A DNA stretch of 64,000 nt from Paraburkholderia hospita (GCF_002902965.1 NZ_CP026106.1:2790001-2854000); one strand, 5' to 3'; numbered from the stretch's first letter, positions 8,003 through 16,830 are shown. Notes: generated from the sequence alone by a model not told the origin. Translations and numbers: made by a program.

Positions 8003-9220
8003 TCAGCCTTTGGCGGGCGCGAGATCCTTCACGTCGGCGGGCTTCGACGCCATCTGCAGATGCAGGCGCTCGCCCTTATACGGCGTGTGCTGATTGACGA
8101 CTTCCATGTTCAGCTCGACGCCGAGGCCCGGTTCCGTCGACGGAATGATGTAGCCGTCTTCCCAGCGAATCGGCGACTTCAGCACTTCGGCATGGAAACC
8201 GCCCCACGTGCCGATGCTTTCCTGAATCAGGAAGTTCGGCGTGCACGTTGCAAGCTGAATGCTCGCGGCGGCGCCGACCGGACCGTTGTAGAGGTGCGGC
8301 GCGATCTGCGCGTAATACACCTCGGCGAGCGTCGCGACTTTCTTCGCTTCGAGCAGGCCGCCGACGCGCGCCACGTTCAGTTGCAGGATTGACGCGCCGC
8401 CCGCTTCCAGCAGCTTGTGGAACTCGTACTTCGTGGTGAGGCGTTCGCCGGCCGAAATCGGAATGCTCGTGTGCCGTGCAACTTCGGCCATTGCGTCATG
8501 CTGTCCCGGCGGCACAGGTTCTTCGAACCACAGCGGGTCGTATTTTTCGAGGCGCTTCGCAAGACGGATCGCCGACGCCGGCACCATTTGCCCATGCGTG
8601 CCGAACAGCAGGTCAGCCTTGCTGCCCACGGCTTCACGCACCTTGCGGCAGAAGGTTTCGCAGCGGTCCATCACTTCGAGCGACAGATGATGACCCGAGT
8701 AAGCCGTATAAGGACCAGCAGGATCGAACTTCACCGCCGTAAAGCCGCGCTTGACGTTTTCCGCCGCGCATTCGGCCGCGAGATCGGGATCGTCGTAGTC
8801 GTATTCGCCGCGGCGGTTCTTCGGATACAGATACGTGTACGAACGCAGGCGCTCATGCACGCGGCCGCCGAGCAGCTCGTACACGGGCTTGTTCGCCGCC
8901 TTGCCGATGATGTCCCAGCACGCCATTTCGAGGCCGCTCACGACGCCCATCATCGTCAGATCGGGGCGCTGCGTGAAGCCGCTCGAATACGCTTCGCGCC
9001 ACAGACGTTCGACGTGGTGCGGGTCCTTGTCGAGCAGATAGCGCGAGAACACGTCGTCGATGATGGGTGCCATCGCATTCGGATGAAACGTGGCCGAATA
9101 GATTTCGCCGACGCCTTCAATGCCGCAATCCGTCTTCAGCTTGACGAAGATCCAGTACATGCCGCCGATATGCGGCGGCGGCACGGCGACGATATGCGTT
9201 TCGAGCGAGACGACTTTCAT
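8003..9220 (-). CDS. enolase-superfamily (mandelate racemase/muconate lactonizing type) sugar-acid dehydratase
   Basis: Protein of 405 residues with the enolase-superfamily layout: a capping domain (about 1-120) and a TIM barrel. Visible landmarks are AVKFDPAGPY near residue 165, LLFGTHGQM near 205, the metal site LWFEEPVPP near 230, SAGERLTTKYEF near 256 and IAPHLYNGPVGAAASIQLA near 310. The pattern is closest to acid-sugar dehydratases such as galactonate or gluconate types; the substrate cannot be fixed by eye. The ATG directly follows the transporter stop, with an AGGAAG site inside the transporter gene, so the two are translationally coupled. Confidence 0.85.
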   Translation of the reverse strand: MKVVSLETHIVAVPPPHIGGMYWIFVKLKTDCGIEGVGEIYSATFHPNAMAPIIDDVFSRYLLDKDPHHVERLWREAYSSGFTQRPDLTMMGVVSGLEMACWDIIGKAANKPVYELLGGRVHERLRSYTYLYPKNRRGEYDYDDPDLAAECAAENVKRGFTAVKFDPAGPYTAYSGHHLSLEVMDRCETFCRKVREAVGSKADLLFGTHGQMVPASAIRLAKRLEKYDPLWFEEPVPPGQHDAMAEVARHTSIPISAGERLTTKYEFHKLLEAGGASILQLNVARVGGLLEAKKVATLAEVYYAQIAPHLYNGPVGAAASIQLATCTPNFLIQESIGTWGGFHAEVLKSPIRWEDGYIIPSTEPGLGVELNMEVVNQHTPYKGERLHLQMASKPADVKDLAPAKG

Positions 9221-10540
9221 TTACGCTTCCTTCCTGTTAAGCATATTGCGCAGCACGAGGCCCGCGAAACCGCCGACGGCGGACACGGCGGCCACATAGC
9301 CGAAGTACATTTGATAGCCATGCACGCCCGGATAGTTCTGGGTCAGATATCCGTTGATGAGCGGCAGGAAAACATCGGGCGAATAGCCGAGTACCGAAAT
9401 CAGGCCAATCGCGAGACCCATGGTTTCGACGGGCACATTGCAGCGATCGAGCAGCGACCAGTACAAGCCGCGAATCGCATACGTCAGCACGCCGATGAAG
9501 AGCACGAGAAACACCAGCAACACATGGCTGCTGATCTGCGGCGCTGCGATCAGGCCGACCAGCGAAAGCGACGCGAGAAAGAGCGCGATGATCAGCACGG
9601 TCACTTTCGAAAAACGGTCGCCGAGAAAGCCGCCGCCAATGCCGCCGATGGGACGCATCCACAGCTTGAGCGTCGTGATCGTGCCCGCCATCACCACCGA
9701 CAAGCCAATCTCGCCTTCATGCAGATACGCGGAGAAGCTGTAGGTCGCCCAGAACACCTGATAGCCGCAGAACACGATCGCCGCGACGAGCCACAGTTCG
9801 GGAATCTTCGCGAGCGTGATCAGATCGGCGATCACGTTGCTGCGTTTGGCCGCTTGCGCGCGGCTCGATTGCTCCGCTTTCGACGACGGATCTTTCACCA
9901 GCGCGAGCACTACGCCGAGGCCAATGCACAGGAACGCGTACATATACACCACGACCTTGAAGCCGACAGCGGCCGGTTCGCCCTTCGTCTGCGTGAGCCA
10001 TGCGAACAGCGTGATGGCGATCGTCGCGAGCATGGCTTCGATCAACCCGCGCCCGCCGTCGAGAAAGCCGAAGAAGCGGCCCTGTTCGTCAGCGCCCGCA
10101 ATCATCGACACGCGCTTGATGACGGCCGCCCAGAACGTCAGACCCGTCGACAGGCCCCAGCCGCCGAAGATCATCAGCAGCAGATTGAACGACGGCGCCG
10201 TCGAATACACCAGGCCGAGCAGGCCAGTCGCGACGAGCGAGAAGCTGATCAGCAGGCGCGGCGCGATGCGGTCCGCGAGCCAGCCGCTCGGCAGGTAGCT
10301 CAGCAGGAAGATCGTGCCGAGCATCGAATACAGATAGCCAAGCTGACTTTCGCTGATGTGGAAAACTTCCAGCATCGTCGGCTGATAGACCTGGCGCAGA
10401 TAGAGAATCGGATAAATCGCGCCGGCCGCAATGACGAGCAGCAACAGCTGCATATAGCGCTGTGCCTTGTTAGCGGATTGGTCGGTTGCGCTGGCGGAAC
10501 GGCGCGCCGAAGCGTCCGTTTGAAGAGGTTGGCTTGCCAC
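9221..10540 (-). CDS. major facilitator superfamily transporter
   Basis: Integral membrane protein of 439 residues with about 12 hydrophobic segments. The loop GWLADRIAPRLLIS near residue 85 is the MFS motif A between helices 2 and 3, and GGGFLGDRFSKVTVL in the middle is its second-half counterpart. The start is GTG at 10540 with AGGAG seven bases upstream. It sits between the aldehyde dehydrogenase and dehydratase genes and is joined end to start to the latter, so it most likely imports the cluster's substrate, perhaps a sugar acid or related anion. Confidence 0.85.
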   Translation of the reverse strand: MASQPLQTDASARRSASATDQSANKAQRYMQLLLLVIAAGAIYPILYLRQVYQPTMLEVFHISESQLGYLYSMLGTIFLLSYLPSGWLADRIAPRLLISFSLVATGLLGLVYSTAPSFNLLLMIFGGWGLSTGLTFWAAVIKRVSMIAGADEQGRFFGFLDGGRGLIEAMLATIAITLFAWLTQTKGEPAAVGFKVVVYMYAFLCIGLGVVLALVKDPSSKAEQSSRAQAAKRSNVIADLITLAKIPELWLVAAIVFCGYQVFWATYSFSAYLHEGEIGLSVVMAGTITTLKLWMRPIGGIGGGFLGDRFSKVTVLIIALFLASLSLVGLIAAPQISSHVLLVFLVLFIGVLTYAIRGLYWSLLDRCNVPVETMGLAIGLISVLGYSPDVFLPLINGYLTQNYPGVHGYQMYFGYVAAVSAVGGFAGLVLRNMLNRKEA

Positions 10541-10695
10541 TGAAATGCTCCTAAGAGACGCGCGAGGAGCACAGCATGCGCCGTGGCCATCGTGTCTCCA
10601 GTACTTTGTTATGAATGCAGCGTGTGCTTTTTATGGTTAAAAAAAGAGAGCGCATCCCACGTTGCTTTTCGCACGCGCAATGCGCCCTGACAGGA

Positions 10696-12120
10696 TCAGT
10701 ACTTCATGACGACCAGACGCGTCTGCGTGAATTCGAGCATGCCGTGCTTGCCGTCGTCGCCGCCGAGACCCGAGCGTTTCCAGCCTGCGTGAAAGCCCTG
10801 ATACGGGTCGGCAGGCGTGCGGTTCACGTAGAGTTCACCCGCTTCGATGTTGTTCGCGACTTTCATCGTCGTGCGGTAGTTCTCGGTGTAGAGCACCGAC
10901 GACAAACCAAACTGATGGTCGTTGGCCATCTGCAACGCTTCGTCGAGCGTGCTGTAGCGCACGACGGGCATGATCGGGCCGAACGTTTCTTCCTGGATGA
11001 TCTCCATGTCCTGACGGCAGTTCGTCAGCAACGTGGCCGGATAGAAGAAGCCCTTGCCTTCGGGAATCGCGCCGCCCGTTTCGAGCGTTGCGCCATCGGC
11101 CACCGCGCGCTGAACCATCGCGTGAATCGACTGGCGCGAAGCTTCGTTGACGAGCGGGCCCATCAACGAAGCATCCGTGCTGCGGTCGCCGCTCTTCACT
11201 GCGCTCATGTGCTTTTTCAGCAGCGCGACGAACTGGTCGTGCACGCTCTCGTGGACGTAGACGCGCTCGATTGCCGTGCACAGCTGGCCGCAGTGCGTCG
11301 TCTTCGAGCCGACGAGTTCACGCGCGGCCTTTTCCAGATCGGCATCCGGCTCGATGATGGCAGGCGTCTTGCCACCCAGTTCGAGCGACGGCTTCGCAAT
11401 ATTCTCTTTGCAATAGTCGAGCACCTTGCGACCGGCGCCGACGCTGCCCGTCAGCGTAATCATGCCGACAGCGGGATGCGTGCAGACGGCCTCGGCCGTT
11501 GCGTGGCTCATCGCGAGAATGTTGACGACGCCCGCCGGCAATTCGGCGCGAATCACGGCCTTGGCGATTTCGAATGCGGAAGTGGGCGTGTTATTGCTCG
11601 GCCGCACGACCACCGTATTACCCGCGATCAACGCCGGCGCGATTTTGCGCATGAACGTATAGACGGGGTAATTGAACGGGATCAGGCACGCGACGACCCC
11701 AATCGGCTCGCGATGCATCACGAGGTTCTCGTCGGGCGTGTCGCTGGGAATCACTTCGCCTTCGATACGGCGCGCCCACTCGGCGTGATAGCGCGTGATC
11801 TGGCCGGCGTAGATGGCTTCGTTGGTCGCATCGGCGACGCTCTTGCCGGACTCCAGCGCGAGGGCCGCGCCGATGGCGGGCGCGCAGTCGGTCAATGCGT
11901 CGGCGAGCTTGTGCAGATACGTTGCGCGCTCCGCCGCAGGCAGCTTGCGCCAGCTCTTTTGCGCGGCGGCGGCAGCAGCGACTGCTGCTACGGCCTCTTC
12001 GCGGGACGCGCCCGATACCTGGGCGATCTGCGCCTCGGTAGCGGGGTTATAGACGGAGATGAGTTCGTCCGTTGCGGGTTCGACGAACTGGCCGCCAACG
12101 AAATTCCGGTCGAGTCGCAT
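10696..12120 (-). CDS. NAD(P)-dependent aldehyde dehydrogenase, AldA-like
   Basis: Aldehyde dehydrogenase of 474 residues. The cofactor and catalytic landmarks are IPFNYPVYTFMRKIAPAL around 145, TGSVGAGRKVL around 225, the catalytic Glu in LELGGKTPAII near 248 and the nucleophile in GQLCTAIERVYV near 282. The C-terminal QGFHAGWKRSGLGGDDGKHG closely resembles E. coli lactaldehyde/glycolaldehyde dehydrogenase AldA. It is the first gene of the leftward cluster (155 bases before the transporter). It probably oxidises the aldehyde made by the GMC enzyme or by a downstream aldol cleavage; this is inference. Confidence 0.9.
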   Translation of the reverse strand: MRLDRNFVGGQFVEPATDELISVYNPATEAQIAQVSGASREEAVAAVAAAAAAQKSWRKLPAAERATYLHKLADALTDCAPAIGAALALESGKSVADATNEAIYAGQITRYHAEWARRIEGEVIPSDTPDENLVMHREPIGVVACLIPFNYPVYTFMRKIAPALIAGNTVVVRPSNNTPTSAFEIAKAVIRAELPAGVVNILAMSHATAEAVCTHPAVGMITLTGSVGAGRKVLDYCKENIAKPSLELGGKTPAIIEPDADLEKAARELVGSKTTHCGQLCTAIERVYVHESVHDQFVALLKKHMSAVKSGDRSTDASLMGPLVNEASRQSIHAMVQRAVADGATLETGGAIPEGKGFFYPATLLTNCRQDMEIIQEETFGPIMPVVRYSTLDEALQMANDHQFGLSSVLYTENYRTTMKVANNIEAGELYVNRTPADPYQGFHAGWKRSGLGGDDGKHGMLEFTQTRLVVMKY

Positions 12121-12253
12121 GGTGTTTTACCTGGTGACGCGTGCGCGAAGCACATTACCGGCGGCAAGTCAGAGCGATGCGAAACATGCAGCCGGCGCAT
12201 GACCCGGATTCTTCTCTGCGGCCTTATGACGCGCAAGCGAGTATTTCGACCAT

Positions 12254-12278
12254 CAAACATTCATAAAACTCATGTTTG
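12254..12278. promoter_or_regulatory. candidate operator upstream of the aldehyde dehydrogenase cluster
   Basis: CAAACAT (12254-12260) and ATGTTTG (12272-12278) form a perfect 7-bp inverted repeat around an 11-base AT-rich spacer. It lies about 135 bases upstream of the cluster's first start (12120), in a locally AT-rich patch. No regulator gene lies beside it, so its protein is unknown. Apart from this and the terminator at 12487-12508 the 389-base gap shows no gene. Confidence 0.4.
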
Positions 12279-12486
12279 TAGGGCGATATGACGGGCACGC
12301 GCACGAATCGCCAGAGGATGCAGCGGATATGTGGAAATGCGTCTTTTAAGGAAGCGCGAAGCGAGCGCCGAGGCAGCAAATCCGCCTTTGCGCGAGCCGG
12401 CATTGCACCGGCTGCGAGTGAATGGCGCGGCAACCTGAGCGCCGCGCGTGGGAACGGTCCGGCAGGATGCCGCCGAACCGGAATTA

Positions 12487-12508
12487 CATAAAAGCCGCTT
12501 CGAAGCGG
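12487..12508 (-). terminator. terminator of the H-NS-like gene
   Basis: CCGCTTCGAAGCGG (12495-12508) is a perfect palindrome directly after the leftward stop at 12510, followed on the minus strand by CTTTTATG. The hairpin plus short T-run fits an intrinsic terminator. Confidence 0.55.
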
Positions 12509-12509
12509 A

Positions 12510-13268
12510 TCAAGCCTCGCCCGTCGATGGCGTAGGCGTCTGCACCGTTACGGGCGTTTCGGCCACGGGCGCAACGCTTTTCACGGGTGCCTTCTTTGCT
12601 GCTGCCTTTTTCGCCGGCGCCTTGCTTGCGCTGGTTTTCTTTGCGGCAGCTTTCTTCGCAATTACGCGCTTGCCGGCAGTCGGCGCGGCAGACTTCGCAG
12701 CAACCTTCTTAGCGGCTGTCTTCTTGCCGGCGGCTTTCTTCGCAGCGACTTTCTTTACAGCAGCTTTCTTTACAGCAGCTTTTGCGCCTGCCGATGCCTT
12801 TTTCGCAACCTTGCGACCCGCCGACTTCGCCGTTACAGCTTTCTTCGCGACGGCTTTCTTCGCCGCCGTTTTCTTAGTCGCTGCCTTTGCAGTCACCGCA
12901 GGTTCTGCTGCAGCCGCGGCTGCATCGATCAGAAACTTGCTACGGTCTTTCACATCCTTGATCCATGCCGGCGGTCGAGCGTGACCGCTCCACGTTGCAC
13001 CCGTCTTAGGATCGCGATACTTGGGCGGCAATTTCCCTTTCACGGCCGATGCGATTCCGGCCTTGACGCTGCTGACGCCAAGACGCACTTTGCGCTCGCG
13101 TTCGCGCCGTGCTTTTGCGCGACGCTCGATATCTTCCGTTGTGAGACCGTGTTTGATCATCAGTTCCCGGATCTGGTCCAACGCACCTTGCGCGCGTTTA
13201 GCCAGGAGCGTTTCGGCCTGCGTCTGCAGTTTCTTTATACGTGCCTGGATGATTTCCAATGTAGCCAT
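12510..13268 (-). CDS. H-NS family protein with long Lys/Ala-rich histone H1-like tail
   Basis: Nucleoid protein of 252 residues in three parts. Residues 1-65 form a charged coiled coil for self-association (MATLEIIQARIKKLQTQAE). Residues about 78-103 hold the H-NS DNA-binding core, KYRDPKTGATWSGHARPPAW, where the usual SGRGRAP loop is SGHARPP. Residues 115-240 are a low-complexity tail of repeated AAKKA/AKKAA units with about a third lysine, followed by a short neutral tip. Such H-NS/H1 hybrids are known in Burkholderiales; the tail is expected to bind DNA non-specifically. The gene is divergent from the DedA fusion gene and has its own terminator. Confidence 0.88.
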   Translation of the reverse strand: MATLEIIQARIKKLQTQAETLLAKRAQGALDQIRELMIKHGLTTEDIERRAKARRERERKVRLGVSSVKAGIASAVKGKLPPKYRDPKTGATWSGHARPPAWIKDVKDRSKFLIDAAAAAAEPAVTAKAATKKTAAKKAVAKKAVTAKSAGRKVAKKASAGAKAAVKKAAVKKVAAKKAAGKKTAAKKVAAKSAAPTAGKRVIAKKAAAKKTSASKAPAKKAAAKKAPVKSVAPVAETPVTVQTPTPSTGEA

Positions 13269-13619
13269 TATTGCCTCCCTTTGAATTACATACGCGGACT
13301 ATGCCACGGAATTGCTTAGAAGCGCTATCGTTTTAAAGCTTGAGTAAGAAAACCGTTGCCCATCGTTACGCCATTTCTCTTAAGCCTCGCATAAGGCTCG
13401 TCACACGCAATTGCTGAAGCGGATTTTTGCCATTGCATTGCATCTCGCGAGAATAATGACCCGCTCTCAAACGTTAATTCCTTCGACTGCCAATTGCTGC
13501 ATGGCCGCACGCCTGCGCCCAACAGGAGGACACTGATAAACTTTCAGCGTCCCTTTCCTTTGGGCTCGCATGCGCGTCGCCGTGCTCTTTGATGGCCGCT
13601 TCGACATTTGGAGATATTG
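13269..13619. other. divergent intergenic region, no gene seen
   Basis: About 350 bases between the H-NS-like gene and the DedA fusion gene. It should contain both promoters, and is richer in A/T than the flanking genes near 13280-13480. Short leftward open frames are present but have neither ribosome sites nor recognisable sequence. Confidence 0.4.
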
Positions 13620-15635
13620 ATGGAGCACGCGTACGTCCAGCTGCTGCACCTGCTTGGAGGCCACACTGCGTGGACGCTGGTCGTGGTTTTTCTTGCTGCG
13701 TTTCTCGAAGCCGTTGCGATCATCGGCACCTTCGTGCCGGGCAGCACGGCAATGTTCATCGCAGGCGCGCTGGTCGGCACGGGCACGTTAAATCTAGGCT
13801 GGCTCTTTGCGAGCGCGATTGTGGGCGCCGTGGCGGGCGACGGCATGAGCTACTGGTTCGGCCGTCGTTATAAAGACAAAATCAGCAGGCTCTGGCCGTT
13901 CAGCACGCATCCGGGGCTGCTCGAAAGCGGCCAGAAGTATTTCGACAAGCATGGCGCGAAGAGCGTCGTGTTTGCGCGCTTCGCAGCACCGCTACGCGCG
14001 ATCGTCCCCGTCGTCGCGGGCATGCTCGAAATGCCGCCCATACGTTTCTACGCAATGAACGTGCTGTCCGCGTTGCTGTGGGCGCCCGCGCATATTCTTC
14101 CCGGCGTCGTATTCGGCGCATCGATCCAGTTGGCGGGCGCGGTGTCCTTCCGTCTCGTCGCGGCACTGGCGATCGTCGCGGCAATCGTATGGCTGTGCTT
14201 CTGGGTGATGCGCGTAGTCGTCTCGCACGCACGCGCATGGGCCGGTGCATCGCGCAGCGGCCTCGTGAAGTGGGCGCGCGATCACGAAGCGCCGTATGGA
14301 AAGATGGTCTATCGGATCGTCGATCCCGAGCGCGCGGCTATCGGCCTGCTGGTCGGCATTTCGGTTTTCGTGCTGGTGTGCGCGGGCATCTTCTTTGGCG
14401 TCATGCAGGACGTCGTGTCGGGCGATCCGCTCGTTCAGGTCGACATGTCGTTCTATCGCTTCCTGCAATCCGCACAGGCGCCGTGGATCGGCGAAGCGCT
14501 TGCGCGCGCCTCGACGCTCGGCAGCATTCCGACGCTCGCCGCGCTGGTCATTGCGTCGACCATCATGATCGCCTTCGAGAAACGCTGGCGCATGCTTATC
14601 TATTGGCTCATCGCAGTGATCTTCTCGCAGGTGCTAATCTTCGCGATTCAGGCGATCGTGCCGCACGCGCCGCCCGCCGCCGCGCCATCCGACCTCTATG
14701 CCTTTCCCAGCAATCACGTCGCCGCGAGCGTCACGGTGTACGGTTTTCTCGCGTTCGTCGTGGCGCGCCGCGTCGGCCTGGTGACGGGTATCGCCGTCAC
14801 TGCGCTCGCGAGCCTGATCGTGATCACCGTCGCATTCGCGGGCCTGTCTTCCGGGCGCTTCGCGTTCTCCGATGCCGTGGGCGGCGCAGCATTCGCGGCC
14901 ATGTGGGTCGCTGTCGTCGCGCTGACGGCCGTATGGCGGCATCCGGAAGCGCCGCCTTCGCGAGAGTACATGCCCGCCGTTCTGCTGGTCGTGCTGTGCG
15001 CGAGCGTCGGCCTGCAGATCGCCTTGGGACATCAGCCGGACGCGGAGCCGCAGGTGCGTCAGCGGCCGCCCGTGGTCGTCACGCAGGCGCAATGGACGGA
15101 TTCGCTGTGGAAGCAGTTTCCCTGCTATCGCTCCGATATGAAGGGCGATCGGCGCGAGCCGATTACCGTGCAATGGACGGCCGACCGGCAACAGATCGTC
15201 GCGCAATTGCGCAGCAGAGGTTGGCTCGAAGGCACGCGTTTCAATGCGCGCAGCCTGTTCTCGCTCGTGTCGCCCGACGTGCCCGTGATGGATCTGCCCG
15301 TGCTGCCCAAGCTCAACGACGGCGAACCGTCGAGCCTCGTTTTCAGCCGTCAGCGCGCGCGCACCGACGAACGCGACGTGCTGCGCTTCTGGCGCACGGG
15401 CTATGCCGTTGCGCGTCGCGACGGCACGGCGCCTACGCCGATCTGGCTCGGCTCCCTCGTGCATGAGCGTCTGCTGCGCCCTTCGTGGCCCTTCAATGTG
15501 CTGCGCACCGACAGGCAGCTCGATCCGCTCATTTCCCCAAAATCGGTTAACGGCGAATGGCGAGAACTCGAACTGTCGAGCAGCATGGGATGCACCGACA
15601 TTCCCGTCACGCTGATCGCATCCACCGAACGTTAA
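13620..15635 (+). CDS. DedA - PAP2-like - LssY_C fusion membrane protein
   Basis: Membrane protein of 671 residues. Residues about 10-190 are a DedA/SNARE-associated domain (LEAVAIIGTFVPGSTAMFIAG, split, then the FGRRYKDKI and FARFAAPLRAIVPVVAGM segments typical of lipid scramblase/flippase-like DedA proteins). Residues about 240-450 are a PAP2-like phosphatase domain, and 480-665 resemble the LssY C-terminal domain. The PAP2 catalytic motifs look degraded: no K-x6-RP is visible, PSGH reads PSNH (near 363) and the last motif reads SGRFAFSD without its histidine. GGAG lies six bases before ATG 13620; an upstream in-frame TTG is unlikely. Confidence 0.85.
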   Translation: MEHAYVQLLHLLGGHTAWTLVVVFLAAFLEAVAIIGTFVPGSTAMFIAGALVGTGTLNLGWLFASAIVGAVAGDGMSYWFGRRYKDKISRLWPFSTHPGLLESGQKYFDKHGAKSVVFARFAAPLRAIVPVVAGMLEMPPIRFYAMNVLSALLWAPAHILPGVVFGASIQLAGAVSFRLVAALAIVAAIVWLCFWVMRVVVSHARAWAGASRSGLVKWARDHEAPYGKMVYRIVDPERAAIGLLVGISVFVLVCAGIFFGVMQDVVSGDPLVQVDMSFYRFLQSAQAPWIGEALARASTLGSIPTLAALVIASTIMIAFEKRWRMLIYWLIAVIFSQVLIFAIQAIVPHAPPAAAPSDLYAFPSNHVAASVTVYGFLAFVVARRVGLVTGIAVTALASLIVITVAFAGLSSGRFAFSDAVGGAAFAAMWVAVVALTAVWRHPEAPPSREYMPAVLLVVLCASVGLQIALGHQPDAEPQVRQRPPVVVTQAQWTDSLWKQFPCYRSDMKGDRREPITVQWTADRQQIVAQLRSRGWLEGTRFNARSLFSLVSPDVPVMDLPVLPKLNDGEPSSLVFSRQRARTDERDVLRFWRTGYAVARRDGTAPTPIWLGSLVHERLLRPSWPFNVLRTDRQLDPLISPKSVNGEWRELELSSSMGCTDIPVTLIASTER

Positions 15636-15738
15636 GGCGTTTAGACCGCTTGTATTGGTTCTGCGGCCGCTTGCGAAGCACGCGGCACCTTCAGCCGTGC
15701 AACAATGAACGGCAGCCAGCGCGCGTCGAAGCAATGCA

Positions 15739-16803
15739 ATGCGCAAGGAGCTATTGCAATTGGTCGATTTGAATCCGTCGGCAATTTCTACATGGGGCGC
15801 AGCCATTGTCTTCCTGAACGTGCTGCTCACGCGCCTCGGCATTCCCGTGCCTGCCGTCCCCGTACTACTGCTCGCGGGCACGGCGATCGCCAATGGCCAT
15901 CTGTCCTTCTGGCACGTGCTGACTGCCGCGCTCGCCGCCGCGCTGATTGGCGACGGGATATGGTTTACGGCGGGCCGGATGCTCGGACGCCGGCTGATCC
16001 ATGCGCTCGCGCGGCTGTCGGCCGCCGTCGAAACGCGAGTGCGCAAGGCGCGTGCCCTCTTCATGCGCTTTGGACCGGCAATCGTCTCGGTCTCGAAGTT
16101 CATACCGGGACTTGCCATCATTACGCCGCCGCTGATGGGCACGACGCGCGTCGGCATCGTCATCTTCTTCGCGTGGGACGCCGTCGGTATCTTCGCGTGG
16201 GCAACGTTCTGGCTGCTCGGTGGCGCGATTTTCGAGCGGCAGCTGAGCCTGCTGATTCACGAAGTGCGGGCACACGGCTGGACGATCATCGATGTGCTGA
16301 CCGCCATCGCCGCGAGTTATCTGGTGTTCCGCTTCGTGCAGCGCTGGCGTCTGCAGCGGCCGCTCTCGCTTGCGGCAATCTCGCAGGAGCAGGTCGACGC
16401 AATGATGCGTCCCGACAAGCCACCCATCGTGCTCGACGCCCGCCCCGAGCACATGAAACGACAGACGCCGCAGCCCATTCCCGGCGCGCTGCCGCTCGAC
16501 GTCCATGCGCCCGGCACAGTCGACGCCGCTTTGCTCGCGCGTGATGTCGTCGTCTATTGCGTCTGCGCCGACGATGTCACGGCAAGAACGCTGTCGCAGC
16601 AGATGCGCGACAAAGGCTTTACACGGATTCGCGCGCTAAGAGGCGGACTGGACGCGTGGGAACGGCGCGGCTACTCCGTCGAGCCTTTGACTGAACAGAA
16701 CATAAGCGCCGCGCAGCCCGGGCGCGAGAAAACGCGTGCTCTGCCGCAGGAACGCGGCATTACCTTGCGCGGTATTGCACCAAGAGGCGCCGTCTCCAGT
16801 TAA
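15739..16803 (+). CDS. DedA family membrane protein with C-terminal rhodanese domain
   Basis: Protein of 354 residues. Residues 1-200 are a DedA domain with several membrane helices and the FMRFGPAIVSVSKFIPGLA stretch characteristic of the family. Residues about 210-320 are a rhodanese domain; the start IVLDARPEHM and the active-site loop VVVYCVCADDVTA are recognisable, with a Cys in the catalytic position. A basic tail follows. It sits 103 bases after the DedA-PAP2 gene on the same strand, so two different DedA fusions are probably expressed together. DedA proteins support membrane lipid and proton homeostasis; the rhodanese domain may sense or move sulfur. Confidence 0.85.
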   Translation: MRKELLQLVDLNPSAISTWGAAIVFLNVLLTRLGIPVPAVPVLLLAGTAIANGHLSFWHVLTAALAAALIGDGIWFTAGRMLGRRLIHALARLSAAVETRVRKARALFMRFGPAIVSVSKFIPGLAIITPPLMGTTRVGIVIFFAWDAVGIFAWATFWLLGGAIFERQLSLLIHEVRAHGWTIIDVLTAIAASYLVFRFVQRWRLQRPLSLAAISQEQVDAMMRPDKPPIVLDARPEHMKRQTPQPIPGALPLDVHAPGTVDAALLARDVVVYCVCADDVTARTLSQQMRDKGFTRIRALRGGLDAWERRGYSVEPLTEQNISAAQPGREKTRALPQERGITLRGIAPRGAVSS

Positions 16804-16808
16804 ATAGC

Positions 16809-16830
16809 GCGCGTTCTCACGCGCCTGTTT
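16809..16830 (+). terminator. weak terminator after the DedA-rhodanese gene
   Basis: GCGCGT (16809-16814) and ACGCGC (16819-16824) form a stem with loop TCTC, followed by CTGTTTG. The T-run is interrupted, so it is a modest terminator candidate. Confidence 0.4.

Noticed and set aside
8417..10543. Very long rightward frame (over 700 codons)
   Set aside because: It lies antisense to the dehydratase and transporter genes. Its protein is Arg/His/Ala-rich with no domain, a usual by-product of high-GC coding DNA.
10615..12291. Long rightward frame antisense to the aldehyde dehydrogenase
   Set aside because: Composition is typical of a shadow frame, while the opposite strand encodes a complete dehydrogenase.
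13325..13522. Leftward frame of 65 codons between the H-NS-like and DedA genes
   Set aside because: It lacks a ribosome site and recognisable sequence; the region is expected to hold divergent promoters.
14634..16163. Long leftward frame under the two DedA genes
   Set aside because: Antisense to strong membrane-protein genes and lacking any domain pattern.
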